DNA of 64,000 nt, taken from positions 62,001 to 126,000 of the forward strand of contig CAVQKQ010000024.1 in NCBI GenBank assembly GCA_963713085.1, read 5' to 3'. Below are positions 33,926-43,305 of the stretch, piece by piece. The position numbers and the translations under genes were made by a program. This stretch comes from PFJX01 sp963713085. Lineage in GTDB: Bacteria; Pseudomonadota; Gammaproteobacteria; Burkholderiales; Thiobacillaceae. A model generated the notes under the pieces. It was given only the letters and a program-made list of their open reading frames with translations. It was not told where the DNA came from and did not search any database. Positions within the stretch are counted from its first letter, which is position 1. Every line of letters begins with the position of its first letter.

Positions 33926-35263
33926 TCAGAATTTGGCAAGGGCAAGCGTCTCCACTGCTGTTTTGATCTGCTGCTCGCTGTGCATGCAGCTCACGAAGAA
34001 CCTCAGACGTGCGGCCCGTTCCTCGACCGCCGGGTAGACGATAGGCTGCACGTTGATGCCGCGCTCGAACATATGATTGGATATTTTTGCCGCTTTGAGT
34101 GAACTGCCGATAATTGCGGGAATCACCGAGTAGCCTTGCGACAGACCGGTGTCGATGCCGCTTTGCTGAGCAAGCGCCAAGAAATAGGTGGACCGTTCCC
34201 GCAGTCGCTCCACGCGTTCCGGCTCCTCCAGCATGATCTGCAACGCCGTAAGGGCTGCCGCAGCCTGCGGCGGCGAGATACCGACACTGTAGACGAATCC
34301 CGGTGCGGCATATTTGAGATGTTCGACCAAGGCGCGCTCTCCGGCGATATAGCCGCCGCAGGAGGCCAACGACTTGCTCAGCGTGCCCATCCAGATATCA
34401 ACCTGGCGGCCGACGATGCCGTAGTGCTCACGGAGGCCCTTGCCGGTCTTTCCAACCACGCCAAGGGAATGCGCCGCATCGACCATGAGAAACGCCTTGT
34501 GCCGTGACTTGATGTCAATGAAACGGGGTAAGTCGGGAATGTCGCCATCCATGCTGTACTGGCCTTCGATGACGATCAGCACACGCTCGAACTGGCCGCG
34601 GATTTCATTCAGGATGGCATCCAGGGCGGACGGATCGTTGTGCGGGAATGCTCTACGGGCCGCACCAGAGAGTTTGATGCCTTCCAGGACGCTGTTGTGT
34701 ATCAGGCTGTCGTGGATAACCAGGTCTTTGGGGCCGAAGAGATAGCCGATGGTGGTGACGTTGGTGGCGTGGCCGCTCACGAAGACGATGCAGTCCTCCA
34801 CTTCGTAGATACTCGCCAACGTTTCTTCCAATTCGCGCTGGATGGGCCGCTCCCCGGCCACCAGACGGCTGGCCGAGGCCGAGGTACCGTAGCGCTCGAT
34901 GGCCTTGATGGCTGCTTTGTTGACGCGCGGATGGCCGGCCAGGCCCAGGTAATTGTAGCTGGAGAAGTTGATATAACTGCGGCCTTCGATCTGCGTCGTC
35001 GCACCGGCAACACCTTCGTGCATTTTGAAGAAAGGGTTGGCCAGTCCCAACCGGGTGGCGGCCGCCTGGGGAACGAGCAGCTTTTCATAGCCGGGAAAGC
35101 GGTCGAAACGGTGGAAGACATCCGGAATGTAGCTCCACTTGTCACCAAGCTGTGCAGGTGCGGGCTGTGCGACACCTTGACCCACCACTTTGCGGCCCAG
35201 AAAGCGTTTGACCAGTTCGTCGCGTGTCTTGTCGACCAGGCCGAATGGATCATGTTTACTCAT
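33926..35263 (-). CDS. Alpha-oxoamine synthase (RkpG/BioF/serine-palmitoyltransferase-like)
   Basis: 445 residues, PLP-dependent fold type I. Signatures: INFSSYNYLGLAGHP, GTSASASRLVAGERPIQRELE, VDAAHSLGVVGKTGKG (Asp262, His265), and the PLP lysine Lys297 in GTLSKSLASCGG. The family condenses an acyl thioester with an amino acid with loss of CO2, giving a 2-amino-3-ketone. A ~60-residue N-terminal extension precedes the core. The ATG overlaps the stop of the PKS gene (ATGA), so it probably off-loads the PKS product, like the oxoamine synthases paired with PKSs in fumonisin-type pathways. In Sinorhizobium the paired genes are rkpA and rkpG. Amino acid substrate unknown. Confidence 0.88.
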   Translation of the reverse strand: MSKHDPFGLVDKTRDELVKRFLGRKVVGQGVAQPAPAQLGDKWSYIPDVFHRFDRFPGYEKLLVPQAAATRLGLANPFFKMHEGVAGATTQIEGRSYINFSSYNYLGLAGHPRVNKAAIKAIERYGTSASASRLVAGERPIQRELEETLASIYEVEDCIVFVSGHATNVTTIGYLFGPKDLVIHDSLIHNSVLEGIKLSGAARRAFPHNDPSALDAILNEIRGQFERVLIVIEGQYSMDGDIPDLPRFIDIKSRHKAFLMVDAAHSLGVVGKTGKGLREHYGIVGRQVDIWMGTLSKSLASCGGYIAGERALVEHLKYAAPGFVYSVGISPPQAAAALTALQIMLEEPERVERLRERSTYFLALAQQSGIDTGLSQGYSVIPAIIGSSLKAAKISNHMFERGINVQPIVYPAVEERAARLRFFVSCMHSEQQIKTAVETLALAKF

Positions 35264-38200
35264 GGAATCAGCCTTGTCCCAGTGCGTACGTGTTGCCGTG
35301 CCTGTTCCGTGGTTCGCTCCAACTCGTCCACGGATATTTCCTCGCCATGTTGTGCCGCCAACGCGGCCGTGACGGCTCCCAGTTGGTCAGAAGCTTCCAT
35401 GCCCTGGTCGTCCGCGCCCAGGACACGCTCGATGATGGCCTTGGCGACGCGTTCGACAGTTGGGCCTTCACCCAACATCATGGCAGGCAATTGGATGCCG
35501 AATCGTTTTTCGAGCCCCAGCGCGAGTTCCACGGCCATGAGGGAATCCATGCCCAGATCGTGCAATGATCGCGCCGGGTCGATGCGGTCAGCAGCCATGC
35601 ACAGGATCTGTCCGACTTGCTGGGCAACCAAGGCCTGCACGATGTCCCGCGCTTCTTCCGGAGGCTTCCCGGCGAGGAGGGCATGGATGTCCTCTCCATC
35701 ACCCATTTCCGCCGTCGCCGATCCCCCCTGTCTTCGTAGACTCTCAAAACGGGGTTCCTGCGCGGAGGGGAGAAGACGCGCCAAAGTCGGCCAATCGAAA
35801 TTCGCTACCGCGGTCACTCGTCCGTCATATATCGCCGAATGATCTAGCATCGCCAGTGCTTCGCGCGCATTCATGGGTGAGGCGCCAAGACGAGCAGCCA
35901 GGCTTTCTTTGACCGCCGCGTTGCGGGTGAGGTAGCCGGCATCGCCAATGGGCCCCCAACCGATGCAGGTGGCCGGCAGTCCCATGTTCCGCCGCATGGC
36001 GGCCAGGCTTTCGAGCGACGCGTTGGCGGCCACATAGTTGGCCTGGCCGGGGTTGCCTATGAAGGTGGTGACGGATGAATAAAGGATGAAATGTTCCAGG
36101 GGAATGTCCAGCGTCTGGTGATGCAAGTGCCAGGCGCCCAACAGCTTAGGGGCCAGAACCTGATGCAGGCGCACGGCGTCCAGATTGGCGATCAGGGTGT
36201 CGTCGAGCACCATGGCGGCGTGCAGAACGCCGACCAGCGGCGGACACTGGAGACGGACGTTATCCAGCATCGACTTCACGGCCAGGGGATCTGATATGTC
36301 GCAAGCGAATACCACCACGCGGGAGCCAAGCGATTCCAGGGATTGGATCGCCTCGACGATGCCAGGAGTTTGCTGACCACGACGGCCGACCAGCACCAGA
36401 CAACCCGCACCTCGTTCGGCCAGCCAACGGGCAGATTCCAGACCGTACCCCGAGAGGCCGCCGGTGACGAGCCAGGTCGCCTCCCTTCTGAAAACAAGTG
36501 GAGGAACCGCGGACTGCCCAGCTTCCACGGGCACCCTGGCACCATCCAGTTTGACCACCACCTTGCCGATCTGCCGCGACTGCTGCATGGCGCGGAAGGC
36601 ATCGACAATTTGATTGGCAGGGAAGACCCGATAGGGCAAGGGGAACAGCACGCCCTCGCGGAACAGCGCCATGACCTCGCGGAACAGGCGCGCCGCCAGT
36701 GCGGGGCGCGCGTTGAGCAATTGATCCGCATCGATGCCGAAGTAGCTGATGTTGTCCTTGAATGGGCGAAGACCGATGGGCGTATTTTCGAAATAATCGC
36801 GTTTGCCGAGTTCCAGGAACCGACCGAACGGCTTCAGCACGCGCAGGTTGCGGCGAATCGCTTCACCCGCCAGCGAATTGAGCACCACGTCCACACCGTC
36901 GCCGCCGGTAAGGGCCACGATTTCGTCGGCGAATGCCAGGCTCCTGGAGTCGAGCACGTGATCGGCGCCCAGGAGATGGACAAAATCCCGTTTTTCCTCG
37001 CTGCCGGCGGTGGCGAAAACCTCCGCGCCGAGGTGCAGGGCGAGTTGCACGGCCGCGATCCCCACACCCCCGGCGGCGCCGTGGATCAGCACCCGTTCAC
37101 CGGGTTGCAGGTCCGCCAAGTGCTTGAGGGCGTAATGGACCGTAAAGAATACGGTCGGCACGGTGGCGGCCGCTTCGAACGACCAATCTGCGGGCTTGTG
37201 GGTCAGGGCGTTGGTCTGGGTGACGACATGGCTGGCAAAACAGGCCGAACCGAAGCCCATGACGGCATCGCCAACCGAAAATTCTCCGCCCCGTCCGCCC
37301 ACCCGGGTGACCACCCCGGAAAACTCGAGACCCAGGCTGGCGCCCGCAAAACCATTCTCGACGGCCTCATCGGGCAGCAGGCCCATCAGGTACATGACAT
37401 CGCGGAAATTGAGTCCGGTCGCCGCCACGCGCACCTCGACTTCACCGTCAGCCAGCGCGGGCTTCGGATGCGGCAACCAGAGGAGATTGCGCAACTGGCC
37501 AGGTACGTGAAAATCAAGCCGAAAACGCGCCGAGGATGCATCGCCGGCATCCCGATCAGCCTTCGGCATGGCGCGCTCCATACGGAGCACATAACGACCT
37601 TTCCCAGTACGTACTATCTCTTTTTCACCGTCCGGCTCCAGCAACTCGGCTTGCAGCAGCTGGGCCGCCTCGCTGCCGGCCAGATTGATATCGAGATCGA
37701 CCAGGGTACAGGCCAGGTTCGGGTACTCGTTCATGACGACACGGCCGAAACCCCACAGCGCCCCCTGCATGGGATGGCAATGCTGCCGTCCAGGCAGGTC
37801 GTTCGCCAATGCGCCGCCGATGGTCACCAGCCAAAGCCGTGGCTGCCCGGTGCCGCGGCTGATGGCCTGGACGAGGTGGAGCGCACCGACGACCCGGTCG
37901 TTCTCGGGTAACGACTCCGCCCCATCCGACGCTTGTTCTTCGTCGCCGAGTCCGGCCAGATAGACCAGGTTCTCGAGCTTGCCCGATATCGCGCGGGCCG
38001 CCGCCAGCATCCCTTCGGCGGAGGCCGGATCGGCCGAAATGAATTCCAGTGAGCCTTGTTCAGGCGCCCCGGCCAATGCCGTAATCACGCGTTGACCACG
38101 CGACTCCAGGAGGCGGCGAAGCCGATCCGCAAGGGCACGGGTGGGGCCAACTGCGTCGCAGACCAACAACCAGCTCGCCGCCGCGGGTTCGGCGACCGTT

Positions 38201-41200
38201 AAGACATCCGCCTCGGAACGTTTGGCCAACACGAGGTACGCGCCCGCGGCCAAACCGGCGCTGGCGGACTCCTGGAACGTTTCGACCTCGACATAGCCCT
38301 GCTCCGATAACGCGTGTTCCCATACTTTGGGCTGAAGGTAGCGGGATAGCGGCGCGCCCTCCGAACTTTGCCGCCACCATTGGGGATCTGGGCCGGCGAG
38401 GAAATCGGCCACCAGATCAGGATGACGCTCGGCCAGCAACAACAATCCACCGCGTGCGAGCTTGTGCCGCGCGCCGGATAAGACCGCTGCCGGATGGGAT
38501 TCCTTGTGCAACCAATGGCGCAGGAGAATGACATCGTAGTGGGTCGGCAGCGCCGCATCGGCTGCCAGTTCAAGCCCTTCCCCCTCGAGTTTGGCTACCG
38601 TGATGCATGGGTGGCCAGCGTATTCGGCCTGCAGCTTCCCCAACATTTCGTCATCGTCATGGCCGATGACGAAATCCAGCCTGTCACGGGGAAACATCTC
38701 CACCAACTCCCGAGCCAGGCTGCTACCACCCGCGCAGACCTCCAACACACGCAGGCGGCGTTCGGAAGGCCAGTCGGCGGCGAGATGGCGCAGAACCTGC
38801 CGCGCGGCCAGCCGGGCACCCAAGTACGCGGGGGCATCCTCGAAAAGCGATTCGGATTGGTGGCTGAGCCGCAATCCCTCCGCGAACACATGGGCGTCCA
38901 TCTCGCCAGTCAGCAAGGCCGCCAGATTACGGCCGACACGGGCGGCGAAGACGAGTTCCGGCAGATTCCCGGGGTAATCACGCAACAGGGTGCGCCAGAT
39001 GGTGCGCGCGGGCGGCAGCCCGATCGATTCCAAGGTCCATCGTTGTGAATCGTGCTCGACCAGCAGGCCTTCCTGCCTAAGCAGGCCGGACAACCAGAGA
39101 AAGTATGGCCGCACCTCCGGACCGACGATCTCCGGCTGGCTGAGCGCCTGCTGCAGCCAGTCGCCGGACCGGTCAAACAACTCCTGGAAAGCGTCGCGAG
39201 CGAAAGTAACCGTCAGCGCTTCGAACAACGGCAGCGCACTGTTGAAATAGGCATCCCGATGAAACTCGCTTTCCGCTAAGGCGAGCCAGGCGCTTAATTG
39301 CTGGGCCAATTCATGGATGGCCGGATGCTGGCTTTGTACCTGCTCGGCCGCGAGGGGCTCGAGCCGGGGCACGATGTGCCAGCAAGCCGGTTCCGTCTTG
39401 CCATGCCGCTTCAAGGTCGCCGCACGGAACCGGCACCCGGAAAGTGCCGCGACGAGTTGTCCAGACGCGTCGAGCAACTCGAAATCTGCCAGGACGGAAC
39501 GCGCGCTACGGCGCTTGAGGATGGTGCGGAAACGGACGATAGCCGTATCAGCGTAGTAGCGAAGATTCCCAACCTTGACGGGCAACAGCGGCAGCCCCTG
39601 CCCCGCTTCGATTTGATCGACGAAAAAGCCTACCAGCGATTGGAAACAGACATCCAGCAAGGCGGGATGTATCAGGTACCGGGAAGCGGCCTCGGTGACG
39701 GACACCGGCGGAGCAAGCGTTGCCAGTAAGGTATTTCCCAGGACCTCGGCACGCTCCAACCCTTGAAATGCCGGCCCGTACTCAAGGCCGAGCATATCAA
39801 CCAGCCGGTAATGGTCTTCGCGATCGAGGATGAATACATCATCTGCGCCATGAACGCCATCAACGGCGTTTTCCGGATCGGCAATCGCGGGTTCTCCCAG
39901 GAGACGGCCCACCGCGTTGAGCGTCCATTCGTCGTCGCTCAAGCGCTGGCGGGTGCGGATCTGGAAAGTGCCATCCCGGACGGAAAGCTCGAACCGGAGG
40001 CTGCGTGCATGTTCTCCATCGAAAACGACGGGGATGAGGATATCCAGTTCCTCGACCTCGAAGCGCCGGCCACCGAAATGTTCGCGGGCCGCGGCCAGCG
40101 CCAACTCGACATAGGCGGCACCCGGCAGCACGACGCTCCCGGCGACCTTGTGGTCGGCGAGCCAGGGAAGCGTCGCGGGGTCGAGAACATTTTCCCATCC
40201 GGCGGCGGCATCCTGGAGCGGCCAACCCAGCAGCGGATGTGCGCGTCGACGCTCGAACAAGCCATAACCCTCGCCGGTCTTGGGATGCCAGTGCCGTTCG
40301 CGCTGCCAGGGATAATTCGGCAATCGCACCGGCCGGCCGGGTTTGGGGAAATAGACTTGGACCTGGGTTGGCTCGGCGAGCAATTGCACACGCAGCGAGG
40401 TCTCGGCGATACGCGACAGCCCATCGCCATCCCGCCCCAAAGTGGGCAATACCCGGCCGGCGACACCTTGTGCGGCCAGGCATTCCTTCATGTATCGCTG
40501 CAGGATGGCATGGGGGCCGATCTCGACGAAGATCCTGCAGCCTTGGGCGACAAGCCTAGTCATCGCCTGAGCGAAATGGACCGGATGTCGTACATTGCGC
40601 CACCAGTAATCGGCATCAAGCGCCGCGCAAGGGAGGATATCCGCAGTTACTGTTGAGACGAAGGCCGGTCCGGCAACAGATGTCGGCAACAGCGGCGCAA
40701 GGCGGCCTTTGAGATCGCCCTCGATAGGGTCCATCGCTTTGCTGTGGAATGCGTAGTCGAGATCGAGCAAACGGAAAACAATACCCGCCGGCCTCAGACT
40801 ATCCCGCATGCGCTCCAGGGCCTCCAGGCGACCCGACACCGTGATGTGATTAGGACTGTTGAATCCCGCGATTTCGACCCCATCGAGTCCTTCGCTGGCC
40901 AGGAATTCGCGAGCCGCCTGCTCGGACAGCCCAACCGCCGCCATGCGGCCCGTGCCGCGGGTGGCGGCCTGTGTCTCGCTACGGGCGCAAATGACCTGGA
41001 TCGCCTGCCGCAGGCTCAGAGAGCCGGCCGCCCAGGCGGCGGCAACTTCGCCCACACTGTGTCCCGCCACCGCATGGGCCTCAATGCCACGGTCACGCAA
41101 CATGGTGGTCAAGGCCACCTGGATGGCGAACAACGCGGGCTGCGCAATCTGGGTATCGCTCAACCGGGAACTTGCCGCGTCGGCATGGAGTTCTTCGAGG

Positions 41201-42942
41201 ACGGAAAATCCGGTCTGCGCTGCGATCGCGGTGTCGAGATCGGCCATGAGTCCGGCGAACCGCGCTGATTCGTTCATCAGCCTCAGCCCCATACCCAACC
41301 ACTGGGCGCCGTTTCCTGAGTATATAAATGCCACCTTGCCGGGTTCCGGGAGCGCATCCTCCAAGATCACCGGTGCAACGCTCTCACCCTGTGAGAATCG
41401 AGAGAGTAGGTCCGTAGCCTCGGTGGCATCCTTCATCTCGATTGCAAGCCGTTTTTCCATGCGCTCTCGGCGCAGGAGAGCGCCGTGGGCGATGTCGTAA
41501 TATGACCCCGGGTTCTGAGCGATCAGTTCGGCGTAGCGCCCCGCCAGCTCGCGCAGGGCCTGCGGACTGCGAGTAGATAGGAACAGGGGCGGATGGGTCG
41601 CTTCCACCGCCTTGCCGCGAAACGATTTCGGTGGATGATATTCCTCGATCAGTACGTGCGCATTTGCGCCGCCGAAGCCGAACGAGTTGATGCCTGCCAC
41701 CAGTCTTTTCCCGTCCGGTAGGGAAATTGGCCGGTAGCGGGTCACCACCTCCAGATTCAAGCCGGAGAAATCGATGTGCGGATTCGGCGTGCTCAGATGC
41801 AGCGATGGCGGGATAGCGCGATTCTTCAGAACCAGCACGGTTTTCACCAGGCTGGCCATCCCGGAGGCGGGTTCCAGGTGTCCGAGATTGCTCTTGACCG
41901 AGCCAATTGGGAGCGGCCGATCGGGGGACCGATTCCGTCCGTAGACCTCGCCGATGGTCGCCGCCTCGATGGGATCGCCCACCGCGGTGCCGGTACCGTG
42001 CGCCTCGATGTAGTCGATATCCGCGGGCTCCAGGCCTGACCGGAGCAAGACGCTGCGCATCAGTTCAGCCTGCCCTTCCCTGCTGGGGATGGTGATCCCG
42101 GTCTTGCGGCTGCCGTCCGCGTTGGCACCGGTGGCCAGGATCACGGCCTGGACGTCGTTGCCATCGGCCAGGGCCTGCTCCAAAGGCTTCAACAGAAACA
42201 CCGCGCCACCCTCGGCGCGCACATAGCCATCACCGTCCGCATCGAAGGCACGGCAACGTCCGTTGGCCGAAAGCATCGAGGCCTTGGTAAACCCAACGAA
42301 AGGATAGGGATGCAGCAACAGGCTTACGCCGCCGACCATGGCCATCGGGACTTCACCTGAACGCAGGCTGTTGCAGGCCTGGTGCAGTGCCACCATGGAC
42401 GAGGAGCAGGCTGTGTCCACCGCCATGGAGGGTCCATGCAGATCAAAGGCATAGGACAAGCGATTGGCGGCGATGCTGAGGGTATTGCCCGTCATCGAAT
42501 GCGTGGTCATGGCGGACAGGTCGTCCATGGCGCGAATGCCATAATCGACACCGGAAATGCCTACAAAAACAGCACAGTCCGAACCGGCGAGCGAGGAAGG
42601 CACCAGCCCGCCGTTTTCCATCGACTCCCAGGCCAGTTCCAAGAGCAGACGCTGCTGGGGATCAAGCCATGCGGCTTCGCGCGGGGATATGTTGAAAAAT
42701 TCGGCATCGAATTCTCCGACGCGCGACAGGACACCGGCCGAGAAGGTCACACTGCGTCCAGGCTCCGACCGCTTTGGATGTTGCAGCAGGTCTGTCGCCC
42801 AGCGTTCCGGATCGATGCTCGTTACAAGGTCGCGTCCCTCCTTTAACGCCTGCCAGAAAGCTTGTTCATCGCTATGGTCGCCGGGTAGTCGAAACGCCAT
42901 GCCGACGATGGCGATGGGGTCCTGTCCCTGATTTTTTTTCAT
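35260..42942 (-). CDS. Type I polyketide/fatty-acid synthase, RkpA-like (KS-AT-DH-MT*-ER-KR-ACP)
   Basis: 2560 residues in one module. KS about 8-430 with DTACSSS (Cys179), EAHGTGT (His315) and KSNLGHLE (His355). AT with GHSVGE (Ser629) and YAFHS, the Phe favouring malonyl-CoA. DH with H931-x3-G-x4-P940 and Asp1097. A methyltransferase-like region ~1395-1570 whose SAM loop is degenerate (LEVCAGGSS). ER with HGAAGGVG (1954-1961). KR with TGGLSGYGL (2160-2168), Ser2290 and Tyr2303. ACP with DSL at Ser2467. No thioesterase. The fully reducing set predicts a saturated long acyl chain, presumably off-loaded by the overlapping oxoamine synthase. It is the first gene of the ~43-kb capsule locus. Confidence 0.93.
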   Translation of the reverse strand: MKKNQGQDPIAIVGMAFRLPGDHSDEQAFWQALKEGRDLVTSIDPERWATDLLQHPKRSEPGRSVTFSAGVLSRVGEFDAEFFNISPREAAWLDPQQRLLLELAWESMENGGLVPSSLAGSDCAVFVGISGVDYGIRAMDDLSAMTTHSMTGNTLSIAANRLSYAFDLHGPSMAVDTACSSSMVALHQACNSLRSGEVPMAMVGGVSLLLHPYPFVGFTKASMLSANGRCRAFDADGDGYVRAEGGAVFLLKPLEQALADGNDVQAVILATGANADGSRKTGITIPSREGQAELMRSVLLRSGLEPADIDYIEAHGTGTAVGDPIEAATIGEVYGRNRSPDRPLPIGSVKSNLGHLEPASGMASLVKTVLVLKNRAIPPSLHLSTPNPHIDFSGLNLEVVTRYRPISLPDGKRLVAGINSFGFGGANAHVLIEEYHPPKSFRGKAVEATHPPLFLSTRSPQALRELAGRYAELIAQNPGSYYDIAHGALLRRERMEKRLAIEMKDATEATDLLSRFSQGESVAPVILEDALPEPGKVAFIYSGNGAQWLGMGLRLMNESARFAGLMADLDTAIAAQTGFSVLEELHADAASSRLSDTQIAQPALFAIQVALTTMLRDRGIEAHAVAGHSVGEVAAAWAAGSLSLRQAIQVICARSETQAATRGTGRMAAVGLSEQAAREFLASEGLDGVEIAGFNSPNHITVSGRLEALERMRDSLRPAGIVFRLLDLDYAFHSKAMDPIEGDLKGRLAPLLPTSVAGPAFVSTVTADILPCAALDADYWWRNVRHPVHFAQAMTRLVAQGCRIFVEIGPHAILQRYMKECLAAQGVAGRVLPTLGRDGDGLSRIAETSLRVQLLAEPTQVQVYFPKPGRPVRLPNYPWQRERHWHPKTGEGYGLFERRRAHPLLGWPLQDAAAGWENVLDPATLPWLADHKVAGSVVLPGAAYVELALAAAREHFGGRRFEVEELDILIPVVFDGEHARSLRFELSVRDGTFQIRTRQRLSDDEWTLNAVGRLLGEPAIADPENAVDGVHGADDVFILDREDHYRLVDMLGLEYGPAFQGLERAEVLGNTLLATLAPPVSVTEAASRYLIHPALLDVCFQSLVGFFVDQIEAGQGLPLLPVKVGNLRYYADTAIVRFRTILKRRSARSVLADFELLDASGQLVAALSGCRFRAATLKRHGKTEPACWHIVPRLEPLAAEQVQSQHPAIHELAQQLSAWLALAESEFHRDAYFNSALPLFEALTVTFARDAFQELFDRSGDWLQQALSQPEIVGPEVRPYFLWLSGLLRQEGLLVEHDSQRWTLESIGLPPARTIWRTLLRDYPGNLPELVFAARVGRNLAALLTGEMDAHVFAEGLRLSHQSESLFEDAPAYLGARLAARQVLRHLAADWPSERRLRVLEVCAGGSSLARELVEMFPRDRLDFVIGHDDDEMLGKLQAEYAGHPCITVAKLEGEGLELAADAALPTHYDVILLRHWLHKESHPAAVLSGARHKLARGGLLLLAERHPDLVADFLAGPDPQWWRQSSEGAPLSRYLQPKVWEHALSEQGYVEVETFQESASAGLAAGAYLVLAKRSEADVLTVAEPAAASWLLVCDAVGPTRALADRLRRLLESRGQRVITALAGAPEQGSLEFISADPASAEGMLAAARAISGKLENLVYLAGLGDEEQASDGAESLPENDRVVGALHLVQAISRGTGQPRLWLVTIGGALANDLPGRQHCHPMQGALWGFGRVVMNEYPNLACTLVDLDINLAGSEAAQLLQAELLEPDGEKEIVRTGKGRYVLRMERAMPKADRDAGDASSARFRLDFHVPGQLRNLLWLPHPKPALADGEVEVRVAATGLNFRDVMYLMGLLPDEAVENGFAGASLGLEFSGVVTRVGGRGGEFSVGDAVMGFGSACFASHVVTQTNALTHKPADWSFEAAATVPTVFFTVHYALKHLADLQPGERVLIHGAAGGVGIAAVQLALHLGAEVFATAGSEEKRDFVHLLGADHVLDSRSLAFADEIVALTGGDGVDVVLNSLAGEAIRRNLRVLKPFGRFLELGKRDYFENTPIGLRPFKDNISYFGIDADQLLNARPALAARLFREVMALFREGVLFPLPYRVFPANQIVDAFRAMQQSRQIGKVVVKLDGARVPVEAGQSAVPPLVFRREATWLVTGGLSGYGLESARWLAERGAGCLVLVGRRGQQTPGIVEAIQSLESLGSRVVVFACDISDPLAVKSMLDNVRLQCPPLVGVLHAAMVLDDTLIANLDAVRLHQVLAPKLLGAWHLHHQTLDIPLEHFILYSSVTTFIGNPGQANYVAANASLESLAAMRRNMGLPATCIGWGPIGDAGYLTRNAAVKESLAARLGASPMNAREALAMLDHSAIYDGRVTAVANFDWPTLARLLPSAQEPRFESLRRQGGSATAEMGDGEDIHALLAGKPPEEARDIVQALVAQQVGQILCMAADRIDPARSLHDLGMDSLMAVELALGLEKRFGIQLPAMMLGEGPTVERVAKAIIERVLGADDQGMEASDQLGAVTAALAAQHGEEISVDELERTTEQARQHVRTGTRLIP

Positions 42943-43305
42943 CAGCTGTCACTTGGTTAACTGCCCCAATTTTACCTCCAAGTAGCCCACCGGGCATAAT
43001 CACGGAAACCTCTGGTGGGTTGTAAACACTAAGGTAATTCTTTATGTGGCTACATGGAAACCTAATATATCGCTCATGTTTCACAGACCGGCTTCAGCGG
43101 CTCCAGCGCCCTAGCGCAGTTTCGACCAAGTCATGTAGGGAATGGTACGTGCTGCACGGTAGCCGGGTGATTGACTTCAATAACAGGTCCATCGTTCGCC
43201 GTACCGACCGAGCGGCAGATCATCTTTATAACCCGTACAATCAATGGGTTGGGTTCGAAGCGGGTTAATACGGCGCCACCCGGAGGCGTTTCGAATCCAA
43301 CCGGC
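42943..43305. promoter_or_regulatory. Upstream region of the capsule locus
   Basis: 363 bp between prpD and the PKS gene, both transcribed leftward. It is more AT-rich near 43010-43080 than its surroundings and must hold the promoter of the capsule operon; a -10-like TATATT reads on the minus strand near 43060-43070 but no convincing -35 partner or sigma-54 site was found. The right end contains a hairpin described separately. No coding frame is supportable here. Confidence 0.45.
43247..43302 (-). terminator. Long inverted repeat just after prpD
   Basis: Arms 43247-43259 and 43290-43302 (GGTTGGRTTCGAA form) are complementary with a single mismatch, and a smaller GC-rich hairpin lies between them. 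It begins 4 bases beyond the prpD stop and could act as a terminator of the prp operon or mRNA-stabilising hairpin. No T-tract follows, so a classical intrinsic terminator is uncertain. Confidence 0.4.

Noticed and set aside
35260..42942. Modular antibiotic-type PKS/NRPS cluster
   Set aside because: Only one module, no condensation or adenylation domains, no resistance or tailoring genes, and direct linkage to kps export genes.
43247..43302. tRNA or att-site remnant because of TTCGAA T-loop-like sequences
   Set aside because: The bases around them do not pair as a T-stem and no acceptor or anticodon arm is present; a simple inverted repeat explains the pattern.
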